Assembly (NCBI RefSeq): GCF_900100785.1
Contig: NZ_FNCP01000021.1
Location: 24,603 to 88,602 of the forward strand
Direction: 5' to 3'
DNA: 64,000 nucleotides
From: Desulfosporosinus hippei DSM 8344
GTDB lineage: Bacteria > Bacillota > Desulfitobacteriia > Desulfitobacteriales > Desulfitobacteriaceae
The notes below the pieces were generated by a model that was given only the letters and a program-made list of their open reading frames with translations, did no database searches and was not told the origin of the DNA. Every line of letters begins with the position of its first letter. Position 1 is the stretch's first letter. This document shows, in pieces, positions 27,530 to 36,893 of this stretch. A program made the translations under genes and the position numbers.

Positions 27530-27725
27530 CGAAGAAGTTATTTAGAAGGCTTTCGGCTTTCTGGTGACGTCGTAGTGTAGCCTCTGGATTTATGTGAATC
27601 TGGATGTTAATTACATCACCTTCTTTTAGATCAAGGGGCAAGCCACTGCGAGGGAAATTGAACATTACGCGGTTTTCCGTTTCGATAACGGCCCACTCTC
27701 CTTCAAACCGATCAATGATATACAT
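27522..27725 (-). CDS. DUF3006-family small protein
   Basis: This 67-residue protein has the pattern of DUF3006: IIDRFEGEWAVIE near the start, then a short beta stretch and LPLDLKEGDVI. Such proteins are commonly encoded next to ComEC-like metallohydrolases, as here, where the two genes overlap. The role is unknown, perhaps modulation of the partner. ATG 27725 follows AAAGGAGTGA. Confidence 0.85.
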   Translation of the reverse strand: MYIIDRFEGEWAVIETENRVMFNFPRSGLPLDLKEGDVINIQIHINPEATLRRHQKAESLLNNFFDE

Positions 27726-27851
27726 AGCTGCTTCACTCCTTTATATGAGAAATACCCTCTGACTCTTTGTAAGTCTTTGATAGAACATTAATATGTCGGC
27801 CCCTTGAAAGTTCTTTACACGAAGCCGAACCAGACCAGTAACCAGTAACTA

Positions 27852-30800
27852 TTAAACATTAAAGTTATTAGTCTGCCGACTCAGCCTGCGTTTTTCCTTC
27901 CATTTAGTCAGCACCGTATAGAATGACGGGACAACCACTAAGGTCATAACTGTGGAATAGAAAAGTCCCGCAATAATCGTGATTGCTAAAGCTCTGAACA
28001 TAAGCTCTTTACCCGTTGCCAGAGATAATAAGCCGGCTATAGCTGTTCCTGCCGTTAATAAAACGGGCTTTAAACGCGCTTTTCCTGCATTAATAACAGC
28101 CTGTTCTAGAGCAACCCCGGCATGTCGTTCATTCTCGATGAATTCGATTAACACTATTCCATTCCTGACCACAATCCCTACCAGACATATTAAACCCATA
28201 ACGGAACCGAAGCCGAAAGGTGTCCTGGTAATCAGAAGTCCTATCATACTTCCGGCGAAGGCCAGATAAACAGTACTCATTACTAGAATTGGCAGACTCA
28301 GAGAGTAAAACTGCATGGCGATGACAATTAAAATTAAGAAAATCGCTACAATCATCAGCCTGCCCATATCTGTAAATATGTCTGTCTGCTCCGAGGTTTC
28401 CCCGCCAAACTCCAGGGTATACCCGGCAGGAAGTTTGATCCCTGCCATCAGCGGTCTGATTTTCTCCATAGCCTCTGTTGCCGTAACCCCATCTAAATCA
28501 GAGGTTACCTCTGCCAGTCTGCTCAAATTCCTCCTGGGCACAGTATTAATGCTAAAGGAGGGTTCCATTTGAGCTATTTCCTTCAAGGGAATCAGTTTTC
28601 CATTGGCATTAGGAACATATAACCTGTCAAATACCAGCATAGGGTCTGGGCTTGACTTATCTGAGTACATTACAATGTTGATCAAGTCCTTACCGTTGTC
28701 AAATTCACTGACCTCAATTCCTTCTGTGGCTAATCTTAGAGTTTTTGTCAGGTCATCATATTTAACCAGGTTCTGATCCATCTGAGCTTTATTGATGGTT
28801 AATTCTATCCCTGTTTTATCTTGACCAATGGAACCATTGATGTTGACTGCTCCGGGATATTTTAGCAAACTCTCTTTTACTTCGTTTTCCAGTGTTTGCA
28901 GAACATACAGATCTTCCCCGTAGATGCGAATATCTATGGGAGCACCGATTGGCGGTCCGAACTTTATTTCTTTAGCCAAGACACGAATTCCCGGATACAT
29001 TTCACTAAACTTGGCATTCCACTCCGGAACTAGTTCTTCAGTACGTTTTTGTTCAGTATTGATTTTGACGACAATTTGCCCTAGGTTATTTCCTTTACCT
29101 ATTGAAAGATCTCCCCGAAACATGGACGGTGCACTATCTCCGGCATAAGTGTTTACCAGAGTGATTCCCTCCTGTTTTTGAACCCAGGAGGCAATGTCCT
29201 GAACCTTTTGATTGGTACCATCCAAACTTTCCCCTTTTGGCATTCTTACATCAATCAACATTTCTCCTCGCACGGAATTAGGAAAAAGCTGTACCGGAAG
29301 CAAGGGAAATAAGCCATAGGCCAGGGTACTGATCAGCACTGCCATTAAACCGACTTTTAAGGGCTTTCTTAAGATTCGGGGCATAAGTTTCTCCGAATAC
29401 CACAAGGCCAGTCTGTCCAGCTGCTTTCCTAAAAAACCGTTGCTTTTTGAATACCGGGCTGGAAAAACGGACAACTTTTCAGCTCTCCAATGCCTAAATA
29501 TGGGGACAATTGTCAGAGACATGGCCATTGAAGAGATCATGGAGAGGCTAATAATAATTGGCAGGGGTCTAATAAATTGGCCTACATTGCCCTGCAGAAA
29601 GGCAATGGGGCCGAAGGCAAATATGGTTGCGGCAGTCGCTGTAAGAATCGAGATGAACACCTCATTAGTTCCCTTCACAACTGCCTGTAACGGAGGTTCC
29701 CCCAGCTCGATAAGTCTTCTTTCAATATTATCGTTAACCACCACGGCATCATCCACTAGGATACCCAAGACGATGATTAAAGCAGCAACAGATACTAAGT
29801 TCATGGTAATATTCAGGTTTGGAGTCAGCATTAAGCCCATGGAAAGGGAGATGGGAATTGCCATTGCTATGATACAGGAGGTTACAAAGTTCAAGCCTAA
29901 AGAGCACACTAAGAGCACAGCAGCAACAGCCAGCAATACCTCTAGAGTAAGATCTGAGAAAAGATCTTCTATTCGTTCATTTTGAGAATAGACATGATTA
30001 AGCTGAGTTCCTGAGGGCAGTTCTTTCTCTAATTCTTTCATCATTTCATCAACATTTTTCTGCATACCGGGTACGTCACTACCGATTTCCCCTTGGACGC
30101 TGATAGAAATTGCCGGCTTACCATTAAAACTGACTAAGGATTCCTCTTTTTCACAAGCAACAGTAATGGTCGCAACATCCCTCAGGTATACGGGAATACC
30201 TTGGTTATTCATAGAGATGACTGTATTATAGAGTGCTTCCGGGTCATGGGTATCTTTGATTTTCAGCTGATAAAGCCGGTCTCCCTGCTCCAGGTCTCCT
30301 AAGGGAGTCCGCTCATTCTCCTTTTTTATAGCACCGGCAACTTGAGTCCAGGGAATTTCCAATTGATTAATTTTGTGAGTATCTACATCAATTCTGATTT
30401 CTTGGTCCGGAAGGCCCATTATGCTTACATCTGCCACATTAGGGAGGGTTCGAAGTTGGTCTTTCCAGACTTTTAAAGTATCTCTCAGCGCATAGACTTC
30501 TTGATAAGAATCTGCAGTCACCGCAAAGGTCTCAATAAAAGTTTTGCTTAGATCATCGTTAATTTCCGGTTGTTTACAGTCTGAAGGAAGACTGCTTTCG
30601 ACATCTTTGACTTTGTTACGCAGCTCATTCCATTTTTCTTTGGGGTCCACCCCTTCTTGAAGTTGAACAACGATTTTCGAGTATTGTGGATTAGACTGTG
30701 AAGTTATGGACTTTAGTCCTTGTATCTCATTAATTTTCTCTTCAATCTTTTTGGTAACCGTCTGTTCGACTTTCTCAGGTGAAGCGCCTGGGTACACTGT

Positions 30801-30938
30801 AAGAACCATTGCCGTGTCAACCACAATATCCGGTTGTTCTTGCTGTGCCAATTGAAAAAAAGTTGTAAATCCATAGACTACCAGCATGATAAAGAAAAGC
30901 AGAGTGATCTTTCGTTTCTTGATCAAATACTCAATCAC
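27852..30938 (-). CDS. RND-family efflux transporter (AcrB-like)
   Basis: This 1028-residue proton-driven exporter has twelve membrane helices in the usual 1+5+1+5 layout with two large outer loops. The fourth helix carries the adjacent proton-relay aspartates (GILVDDAVVVND), and GLVGIVVRNGIVLIEF-type text lies in helix ten or eleven. The start is GTG and overlaps the adaptor gene by four bases. No outer-membrane channel gene is present, in line with a Gram-positive-type cell. The operon is headed by a TetR repressor, which suggests response to a toxic small molecule. Confidence 0.95.
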   Translation of the reverse strand: MIEYLIKKRKITLLFFIMLVVYGFTTFFQLAQQEQPDIVVDTAMVLTVYPGASPEKVEQTVTKKIEEKINEIQGLKSITSQSNPQYSKIVVQLQEGVDPKEKWNELRNKVKDVESSLPSDCKQPEINDDLSKTFIETFAVTADSYQEVYALRDTLKVWKDQLRTLPNVADVSIMGLPDQEIRIDVDTHKINQLEIPWTQVAGAIKKENERTPLGDLEQGDRLYQLKIKDTHDPEALYNTVISMNNQGIPVYLRDVATITVACEKEESLVSFNGKPAISISVQGEIGSDVPGMQKNVDEMMKELEKELPSGTQLNHVYSQNERIEDLFSDLTLEVLLAVAAVLLVCSLGLNFVTSCIIAMAIPISLSMGLMLTPNLNITMNLVSVAALIIVLGILVDDAVVVNDNIERRLIELGEPPLQAVVKGTNEVFISILTATAATIFAFGPIAFLQGNVGQFIRPLPIIISLSMISSMAMSLTIVPIFRHWRAEKLSVFPARYSKSNGFLGKQLDRLALWYSEKLMPRILRKPLKVGLMAVLISTLAYGLFPLLPVQLFPNSVRGEMLIDVRMPKGESLDGTNQKVQDIASWVQKQEGITLVNTYAGDSAPSMFRGDLSIGKGNNLGQIVVKINTEQKRTEELVPEWNAKFSEMYPGIRVLAKEIKFGPPIGAPIDIRIYGEDLYVLQTLENEVKESLLKYPGAVNINGSIGQDKTGIELTINKAQMDQNLVKYDDLTKTLRLATEGIEVSEFDNGKDLINIVMYSDKSSPDPMLVFDRLYVPNANGKLIPLKEIAQMEPSFSINTVPRRNLSRLAEVTSDLDGVTATEAMEKIRPLMAGIKLPAGYTLEFGGETSEQTDIFTDMGRLMIVAIFLILIVIAMQFYSLSLPILVMSTVYLAFAGSMIGLLITRTPFGFGSVMGLICLVGIVVRNGIVLIEFIENERHAGVALEQAVINAGKARLKPVLLTAGTAIAGLLSLATGKELMFRALAITIIAGLFYSTVMTLVVVPSFYTVLTKWKEKRRLSRQTNNFNV

Positions 30939-32173
30939 AGATCCCCACCCCCGGTTACCTTGACCTGAGCCCCATCAAAAAGGTCGTCTACTCCACTAAT
31001 GATCACCTCTGTTCCTTCGTTGAGGGGGGAGAGAATCTGAATTTTATTATCTTTCATTTCTCCAATAGACACTTCTTGCTTGATACTTTTCCCATCACTA
31101 ATAATAAAGACATAGGGATTTTTACCGTTTATGCTGCGAAGGGATTCCACGGGCAAAAATATAGATTTACGAGTTTGGGTAACATGGTTGCAAACGGCTA
31201 CCTGACCCGGAACCCAATCATGCTCTTTGTTGTCCACGGTCACTTCAACCCCTATTGTTCCTGTCTGAACATTAGTTGCTGAGAAGATGTTGGTTACAGT
31301 GCCTTGCTTCTTTTGTCCATATAGACTAACTGTTACCGTATCCCCCTTTTTCCAGTCTCCAATGCTGCTGTCCGGGACCGGAAGTGTCAACTTGAGTAAA
31401 TCAATATTTCCCAAACGAAGAACCGGGGTGCCTGCTGCTACGAGCTGACCATTGGAGGCCAATTTATTTAACACCGTCCCTTTAAAGGGAGCCTTGAGGA
31501 CAGTCCTTTCCAAAGCCAACTTTGCTTGGTTAGTGTTTTCTTCCGCCAGCTTGTACCCGGCTAGGGCTGCTTCCTTAAGTTCAGCCCGGGCACCTTCAAG
31601 GGCCATGCCATAGGCAGCTTTAGCAGTTCTAAGATCGCTTTCTGATACACTAAGGCTCATCTGGGCCTTTTCATAATCACTTTGGGAAACTGCCCCTGCC
31701 TGGAACAAGGCTTCCACTCTCTTCAAGTCATTAAATGCTTTTTGATAGACTGCATTTGCTTTGTCAAAGGCCGCTTTAGCAGTTTCCTTTTCTTGATCTC
31801 TCGCCCCATTTAAGGCTTGGTTAAGATTCGCTCTGGCCTGTTCAAGGGAGGCACCGGCAATTTCTGTATTAATTTGATATTGACTGGGGTCTAAACCGGC
31901 AATAACGTCGCCGTCTTCTAAGTTGTCACTCTCCTGTTTTTCTAAGGCAACAATTCTGCCCGGTACTTCAAAGGATAAAATTGCCTCCTCAATCGGCTGC
32001 AACATTCCAGAAAGCTCAAGCTTATCCTCAACCGCTACCAATTTGGTTAGTTCAGTTTCAACGTTTTTTACACTTGCTCCTGTTTCAAATTCTTTGTTGT
32101 TAAGATTAGAACATCCCACGGTAAAGTTAAGTAAAGAAAAAATTAAAACGCAGGAATAAATCATTTTTTTCAC
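30935..32173 (-). CDS. RND efflux adaptor lipoprotein (HlyD/AcrA-type)
   Basis: This 412-residue membrane-fusion protein starts with a lipoprotein signal (LIFSLLNFTVGC). A biotinyl-lipoyl half, a long Ala/Glu/Lys-rich coiled-coil hairpin (about residues 100-210), the second lipoyl half (KAPFKGTVLNKLASNGQLV) and beta-barrel domains follow. I choose GTG 32173 because AGAGGTGG precedes it; the ATG at 32194 lies upstream of that site. It couples to the overlapping RND gene. Confidence 0.92.
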   Translation of the reverse strand: MKKMIYSCVLIFSLLNFTVGCSNLNNKEFETGASVKNVETELTKLVAVEDKLELSGMLQPIEEAILSFEVPGRIVALEKQESDNLEDGDVIAGLDPSQYQINTEIAGASLEQARANLNQALNGARDQEKETAKAAFDKANAVYQKAFNDLKRVEALFQAGAVSQSDYEKAQMSLSVSESDLRTAKAAYGMALEGARAELKEAALAGYKLAEENTNQAKLALERTVLKAPFKGTVLNKLASNGQLVAAGTPVLRLGNIDLLKLTLPVPDSSIGDWKKGDTVTVSLYGQKKQGTVTNIFSATNVQTGTIGVEVTVDNKEHDWVPGQVAVCNHVTQTRKSIFLPVESLRSINGKNPYVFIISDGKSIKQEVSIGEMKDNKIQILSPLNEGTEVIISGVDDLFDGAQVKVTGGGDL

Positions 32174-32274
32174 AAAATCCACCTCTTTAATCATAGTAAG
32201 GCTCTTCTACAATAGAGATAGGCATTAAACAAATACTGTTCCTGCAAAGAATTTAGAAGGATCGCTGAATAGAC

Positions 32275-32892
32275 TTATGTAGCTTTAGTGTCTATTAATC
32301 CCTCTAAAAAGATCTTGGCAGCACTTCTGCACAACCTCTCAATCTCCACCGGAATCAGCTCTCCTTCGAGTCTGCTTTGAACCACAAAAAGACCGATAAG
32401 GGATTCAACGTACATAAGTGCGGCAATAAAAAAGTCATTTTCTTTAAGTATTCCTTGGTTATATAACTCTCTAAGTTTTTCCTCGAGTATCTCGATTACC
32501 GTTTTAAGGGTATTGGTTACATTTCTGCTTAATTCGGATCTCTTTTTCGATTCTATAATCGCAACGATTAATACCCCTTTACTCTCGACAATGCGTGAAT
32601 ATAGTTCCATGCCAAATTGAAAGAACATTTCTTCAGGACATAGTTCACTTTGAACAATACTCTTAAGTCTTGAGTGACTATGATAGGTAATTTCCTTGGA
32701 TATTTCCAGAAAGATGCCTTCTTTACTTTTAAAATGCCTAAATAGGGTGGCCTCATTGACACCTGCTGTTTTAGCAATCATTTTTGTAGTAGTCCCTTTG
32801 AATCCATTCTCCATAAACAACTGTCTGGCTGCTTCAATGATGTTCAGACTAAGAGTATTGTCTTGAGGATTCTTTAGTTCAGGATTTTCCAT
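32275..32892 (-). CDS. TetR-family repressor of the RND efflux operon
   Basis: This 205-residue protein has an N-terminal TetR helix-turn-helix (FKGTTTKMIAKTAGVNEATL) with the usual LFRHFKSKEGIF, and a helical ligand-binding domain. ATG 32892 follows GGGAGG. It is the first gene of the operon, before adaptor and transporter, and a 52-bp palindrome lies just upstream of its start. This fits a self-repressing switch relieved by an efflux substrate. Confidence 0.92.
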   Translation of the reverse strand: MENPELKNPQDNTLSLNIIEAARQLFMENGFKGTTTKMIAKTAGVNEATLFRHFKSKEGIFLEISKEITYHSHSRLKSIVQSELCPEEMFFQFGMELYSRIVESKGVLIVAIIESKKRSELSRNVTNTLKTVIEILEEKLRELYNQGILKENDFFIAALMYVESLIGLFVVQSRLEGELIPVEIERLCRSAAKIFLEGLIDTKAT

Positions 32893-32909
32893 GAGCTAGA
32901 CCTCCCATT

Positions 32910-32961
32910 TAAAGTGGTAGCATGAGTGCAAGTATGTACTTGCACTCATGCTACCACTTTA
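32910..32961. promoter_or_regulatory. 52-bp palindrome, probable TetR operator
   Basis: Two perfect 25-base arms (32910-32934 and 32937-32961) flank a two-base centre. The inner part is TGAGTGCAAGTA and its mirror. A TTGCAC hexamer inside it could be a -35 element for the tetR-led operon. No T-run follows, so a terminator is unlikely. Confidence 0.7.
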
Positions 32962-33033
32962 TAGTTAACAATTCAAGGTATATTTTTCCTACTTACCTAA
33001 GTGTTTTTATCAATTGCGAGAAACCCACTTCTT

Positions 33034-33165
33034 CTATGAGGTTGTTCGGATTTCCACTTCGATGTTAGCATCCCCTACCGAAGCCCCGATGTTCAGCTTT
33101 AGCTGAACCAGTTCACTGATGTCCTTCCAGTAAAAAAGACCTTGCTTTTGAAGTTTAAGATTCTG
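33034..33165 (-). pseudogene. possible gene remnant, unknown family
   Basis: A 43-codon open stretch without a start encodes protein-like text (FYWKDISELVQLKLNIGASV, GDANIEVEIR) and ends at TAG. It sits in the gap between tetR and asnB and may be the tail of a lost gene. The rest of the 33166-33285 gap is AT-rich and shows nothing. Confidence 0.25.
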
Positions 33166-33285
33166 TTAATACTATAGTAGCTATTATTGTTTTATAACTC
33201 AAATTCATCACAAAACCTAAAAAACTTAATATGATTATAGAAGGCTGGAACCCTTTATCCCTCAAAGACATAGATTGGTTGTAGT

Positions 33286-33300
33286 TGATAATGGTTATCA
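33286..33300. promoter_or_regulatory. Fur-like box before asnB
   Basis: TGATAATGGTTATCA differs by one base from the Fur/PerR consensus 7-1-7 repeat. It ends 21 bases before the asnB start, next to its ribosome site. Confidence 0.4.
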
Positions 33301-33321
33301 GACAAAAGGAGGACATATAAC

Positions 33322-35208
33322 ATGTGTGGTATCGTTGGTATGGTAAATTGGAGGCAGGATCTAACTCAACAAAAAGAGGTCCTAGTCAGTATGACTAATA
33401 CCCTAATTCCTCGTGGTCCTGATGCAGAAGGGTATTGGCTTTCTCCACGTGTAGCGTTTGGACATAGACGACTAATCGTGGTGGATCCCCAAGGAGGTCT
33501 TCAACCCATGATTCGTCAACGGGGAGAACATACGTATACACTTATCTATAACGGTGAGCTCTATAACACACCTGAGATTCGTCAGGAACTTTCAAGTCTT
33601 GGTTACTCCTTTGAAGGCCATTCCGATACAGAGGCAGTATTATTGTCCTATATGGAGTGGGGGCCTTCTTGCGTGGAGCGTCTCAATGGAATCTTCGCCT
33701 TTGGAATTTGGGACAGCAGAGAGCAAAACTTATTTGTGACGCGAGATCGCTTAGGGGTTAAACCCCTCTTTTACTCTGAAAAGGCCGGCTCTCTTATTTT
33801 CGCTTCCGAACTAAAAGCTTTATTGAAACACCCGGACATTTCCCCCACCTTAGGGCAAGAAGGCTTATCCGAGATCTTTCTCGTTGGTCCGGCCCGCAGT
33901 CCCGGGGTAGGTGTTTTCGAGGGCATTTCCGAATTGAAACCCGGGCATGCACTTAAGTATTCTGCAAATGGTCTAAGTATTCATAGGTATTGGGCCTTAC
34001 CTAATAATATCCATGAAGACGATTTAAATACTACGACTCAAAAAATTCGCGAGCTTTTTCTCGATACAGTAAAACGTCAATTAGTTTCAGATGTCCCTAT
34101 TGGAACCCTACTTTCTGGAGGCTTAGATTCCAGCGCCATCACAGCCATAGCCGCGGTGGCTCAAGCAGAAAATCAAAAAGGATCACTGCCCACCTTCTCG
34201 GTTGACTATGCTGATAATGACAAATATTTTCTGCCTAATGCCTTTCAGCCCGGTGCCGATGGACCTTGGATAGAAAGAATGTCCCAAGCCTTTAACACTC
34301 AGCACACAAATTGTAAATTTAATATACCGGAACTGGTTGAGTCCCTTAAAGACTCTACCCTGGCCCGAGATCTGCCCGGAATGGCCGATGTTGATGCCTC
34401 CCTACTGCTCTTTTCCCGAGAAATCAAGAAGAGAATTACCGTGGGCTTATCCGGAGAATGTGCCGACGAAATCTTCGGAGGCTATCCCTGGTTTCATCGG
34501 CAAGAATCCCTGGAAGCCCAAACCTTTCCTTGGGCTCTTCACGTAGAAAACAGATTGCAGGTACTATCCCCTGAGCTGATTGATCGTCTCCAACCTCATA
34601 GCTACTTAAAGAAACGTTATGAAGAGGCACTGTCAGAGATTCCAAATTTGCCGGGCTCTGGCACGATTCATCAAGACAGTCGAACTCTATCCGGAGAACT
34701 ACAACGGGAAGCCCGAATACGAGAAATCAGCTATTTGACCATAACTCGTTTCATGCCAACTCTCCTCGATCGCAAAGACCGCATGACCATGGCTACGGGC
34801 CTGGAGGTGCGTGTCCCCTTCTGCGACCATAGGTTAGTTGAATACGCCTGGAATATTCCTTGGGAGATGAAAGCGATAGAAGGCAGAGAAAAAGGACTCC
34901 TTAGACATGCGCTGACGGGCATCTTACCCGAAGATGTACTCTGGCGCCGTAAAAGTCCTTATCCGAAAACCCATCATCCCAACTATCTATCCTCTGTTCG
35001 CACTTGGCTCCAAGAAATTATTGAAGACAGCGCCTCCCCCATTCTTCCATTTCTCAATCTCTCAGAACTAAGAAGTTTAATGAAGCTCTCGGATACAATT
35101 CCCTCCGGTCGCCCTTGGTTTGGTCAATTAATGGATATTCCCCAGCTTTTTGCCTATCTAATCCAGACCAATTTCTGGTTAAAAGAGAACAAAATCCAGT
35201 TCAGCTAA
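33322..35208 (+). CDS. asnB: asparagine synthetase, glutamine-hydrolysing
   Basis: AsnB makes asparagine from aspartate, ATP and glutamine. The 628-residue protein starts with the glutaminase nucleophile (MCGIVGMV, Cys2), has GHRRLIVVDPQGG-type text in the N-terminal domain, and carries the ATP-pyrophosphatase loop LSGGLDSSAI in the synthetase domain. ATG 33322 follows AAAGGAGG. The length fits class B enzymes. It is a single gene with its own terminator. No T-box leader was recognised upstream. A Fur-like box overlaps the promoter region. Confidence 0.95.
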   Translation: MCGIVGMVNWRQDLTQQKEVLVSMTNTLIPRGPDAEGYWLSPRVAFGHRRLIVVDPQGGLQPMIRQRGEHTYTLIYNGELYNTPEIRQELSSLGYSFEGHSDTEAVLLSYMEWGPSCVERLNGIFAFGIWDSREQNLFVTRDRLGVKPLFYSEKAGSLIFASELKALLKHPDISPTLGQEGLSEIFLVGPARSPGVGVFEGISELKPGHALKYSANGLSIHRYWALPNNIHEDDLNTTTQKIRELFLDTVKRQLVSDVPIGTLLSGGLDSSAITAIAAVAQAENQKGSLPTFSVDYADNDKYFLPNAFQPGADGPWIERMSQAFNTQHTNCKFNIPELVESLKDSTLARDLPGMADVDASLLLFSREIKKRITVGLSGECADEIFGGYPWFHRQESLEAQTFPWALHVENRLQVLSPELIDRLQPHSYLKKRYEEALSEIPNLPGSGTIHQDSRTLSGELQREARIREISYLTITRFMPTLLDRKDRMTMATGLEVRVPFCDHRLVEYAWNIPWEMKAIEGREKGLLRHALTGILPEDVLWRRKSPYPKTHHPNYLSSVRTWLQEIIEDSASPILPFLNLSELRSLMKLSDTIPSGRPWFGQLMDIPQLFAYLIQTNFWLKENKIQFS

Positions 35209-35225
35209 GAGCAGTATGTTAATAA

Positions 35226-35266
35226 AATAGAAGGGCCTGCAATAACTTACAGGCCCTTCCTAAATA
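35226..35266 (+). terminator. intrinsic terminator of asnB
   Basis: GAAGGGCCTG (35230-35239) pairs with CAGGCCCTTC (35250-35259), 20 bases past the stop. The T-run is weak. Confidence 0.7.
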
Positions 35267-35427
35267 GAACTTTCTAACCAACTTCTTTTTTCCCTTAGGC
35301 AACCAGAATCTTTCGATTTTTCCGCCTTAATATCTAACTGGGACTTTGGGCAATCCAGCAAGGGTGAGAGGCATCCCTTCCTCCCATTTGGCAGACCTAA
35401 TATATCAAATTTGTGTAATACAGAGGC

Positions 35428-35453
35428 CAAATGGTGCATCGATGCACCATTTG
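35428..35453. terminator. 26-bp palindrome after CorC-type gene
   Basis: CAAATGGTGCA and its complement flank TCGA. It lies four bases beyond the stop of the gene ending at 35457 and could end that transcript. Confidence 0.5.
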
Positions 35454-35456
35454 ATT

Positions 35457-36776
35457 TTAGCCTTTTGTCTCAAGAGGCTTTCTGAAAGCCTTAACTTTAG
35501 TTATTCGAAATCCGATAACCTCCATTACTTCAAACACAACACCCTCAAAACTAATTTTATCTCCCTTGACGGGCTTACGCCCTAACCTGGAGAAGATGTA
35601 TCCCCCAATGGTAGTAACAGTTTCTTCCTCTAACTCAATATCGAGCATTTCAGATACTTCTTCCATTAATACTCGTCCATTAATAAGATACTCGTTTTCA
35701 GCTAGTTTTTGAATAGAGGGTTGTTCCGACTCAAACTCATCATATATTTCTCCCACTAATTCTTCCAACATATCTTCAATCGTGACCAGCCCTGCACTTC
35801 CTCCGAATTCATCAACAACCACAGCCATATGAGTGTGCTGGCTCCTCATTCTCTGGACAAGATGTGAAATTGGCATACCCTCAGGTACTGCCAGAACATC
35901 TCGCTTAATCAGCAAAATATCTTTCTCGCCCGACTCTTGCAGTCGGAGGATATCTCTCATATGGACTAAACCAACCACATTATCTTTATCATCATCACAC
36001 AGCAAATATCGAGTGTGTCCATAGTCTTTAATGGTTTGAATAATTTCCTCGAATGTGTCCTGGAGGAAGACGCATACCATATCCTGGCGGGGAACCATTA
36101 CTTCACTAGCATTACGATCTGAGAATTCAAAGACATTATCCAGCAGTTTTCCTTCGAGTTTATCTAAATAGCCGTGTTTTTGACTGGCATCAACCAGCAT
36201 TCTTAATTCCTCTTCACTATGAGATAAGTCAGCCTCATTGGCTGGTTCGATTTTCCAGATGCGCAACACAAGATTAGCTAAGCCATTCAGGGAGCGAATA
36301 ACAGGATAGCAGATCCAATAAAAGGCCTTGAGAAACCCAGCGGTAGCAAGTGCTGTAGCTTCAGCCTTTTGGATGGCCAATGATTTAGGAACAAGTTCTC
36401 CTAAAACAATGTGCAATAAAGAAATGATTGAAAAAGCAATCGCTATTGAGATGGTATGAGTATAGAGCATATTCCAACCGGCTATCTTAGCAAACAATGG
36501 TTCAATTAACCTTGCGATTGCCGGTTCGCCAATCCAGCCTAAACCTAAAGAAGAAAGGGTAATGCCCAACTGACAAGCTGAAAGATAAGCATCAAGTTGA
36601 GAAGTAACATCCAGGGCAGTTTGAGCTCTTGGGGAACCATTCTCAGCAAGTTCAGCCAAACGTGTCTTTCTTACTTTGACTAAAGAAAATTCTGCCGCTA
36701 CAAACAGCCCATTTAAACCCACTAACAAAAATGCGATTAAAATCATTATGATACTCCAAAGCAGACCGTCGATGAT
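35457..36776 (-). CDS. CorC/HlyC-family (CNNM plus CBS) membrane protein, copy 1
   Basis: The protein has a CNNM membrane domain (GLNGLFVAAEFSLVKVRKTRL, then three or four helices), two CBS domains (FLQDTFEEIIQTIKDYGHTR and HTHMAVVVDEFGGSAGLVT) and a C-terminal CorC/HlyC domain. Relatives transport magnesium or other cations. I extend the gene to an ATC codon at 36776 (439 residues), six bases after AAAGGAGG, because the eight extra residues IIDGLLWS are conserved in the tandem copy with synonymous changes. An internal ATG at 36746 is the alternative. Confidence 0.88.
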   Translation of the reverse strand: MIDGLLWSIIMILIAFLLVGLNGLFVAAEFSLVKVRKTRLAELAENGSPRAQTALDVTSQLDAYLSACQLGITLSSLGLGWIGEPAIARLIEPLFAKIAGWNMLYTHTISIAIAFSIISLLHIVLGELVPKSLAIQKAEATALATAGFLKAFYWICYPVIRSLNGLANLVLRIWKIEPANEADLSHSEEELRMLVDASQKHGYLDKLEGKLLDNVFEFSDRNASEVMVPRQDMVCVFLQDTFEEIIQTIKDYGHTRYLLCDDDKDNVVGLVHMRDILRLQESGEKDILLIKRDVLAVPEGMPISHLVQRMRSQHTHMAVVVDEFGGSAGLVTIEDMLEELVGEIYDEFESEQPSIQKLAENEYLINGRVLMEEVSEMLDIELEEETVTTIGGYIFSRLGRKPVKGDKISFEGVVFEVMEVIGFRITKVKAFRKPLETKG

Positions 36777-36893
36777 TGATTTCCTCCTTTTAATTTCAAA
36801 ACAAAAAATTTATCTATACTTATTTTTCTAAGATATTGCAGCTATTATACCCATTTATTTAGGGATAATTGTGAAGCTACCCTGAATTTGCGG

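Noticed and set aside
29440..29985. 181-codon plus-strand frame
   Set aside because: It is antisense to the RND transporter membrane domain, with no ribosome site or recognisable domain.
33181..33321. T-box leader before asnB
   Set aside because: AGGCTGGAACCC near 33240 is only loosely like the T-box core, and no specifier stem or terminator could be drawn.
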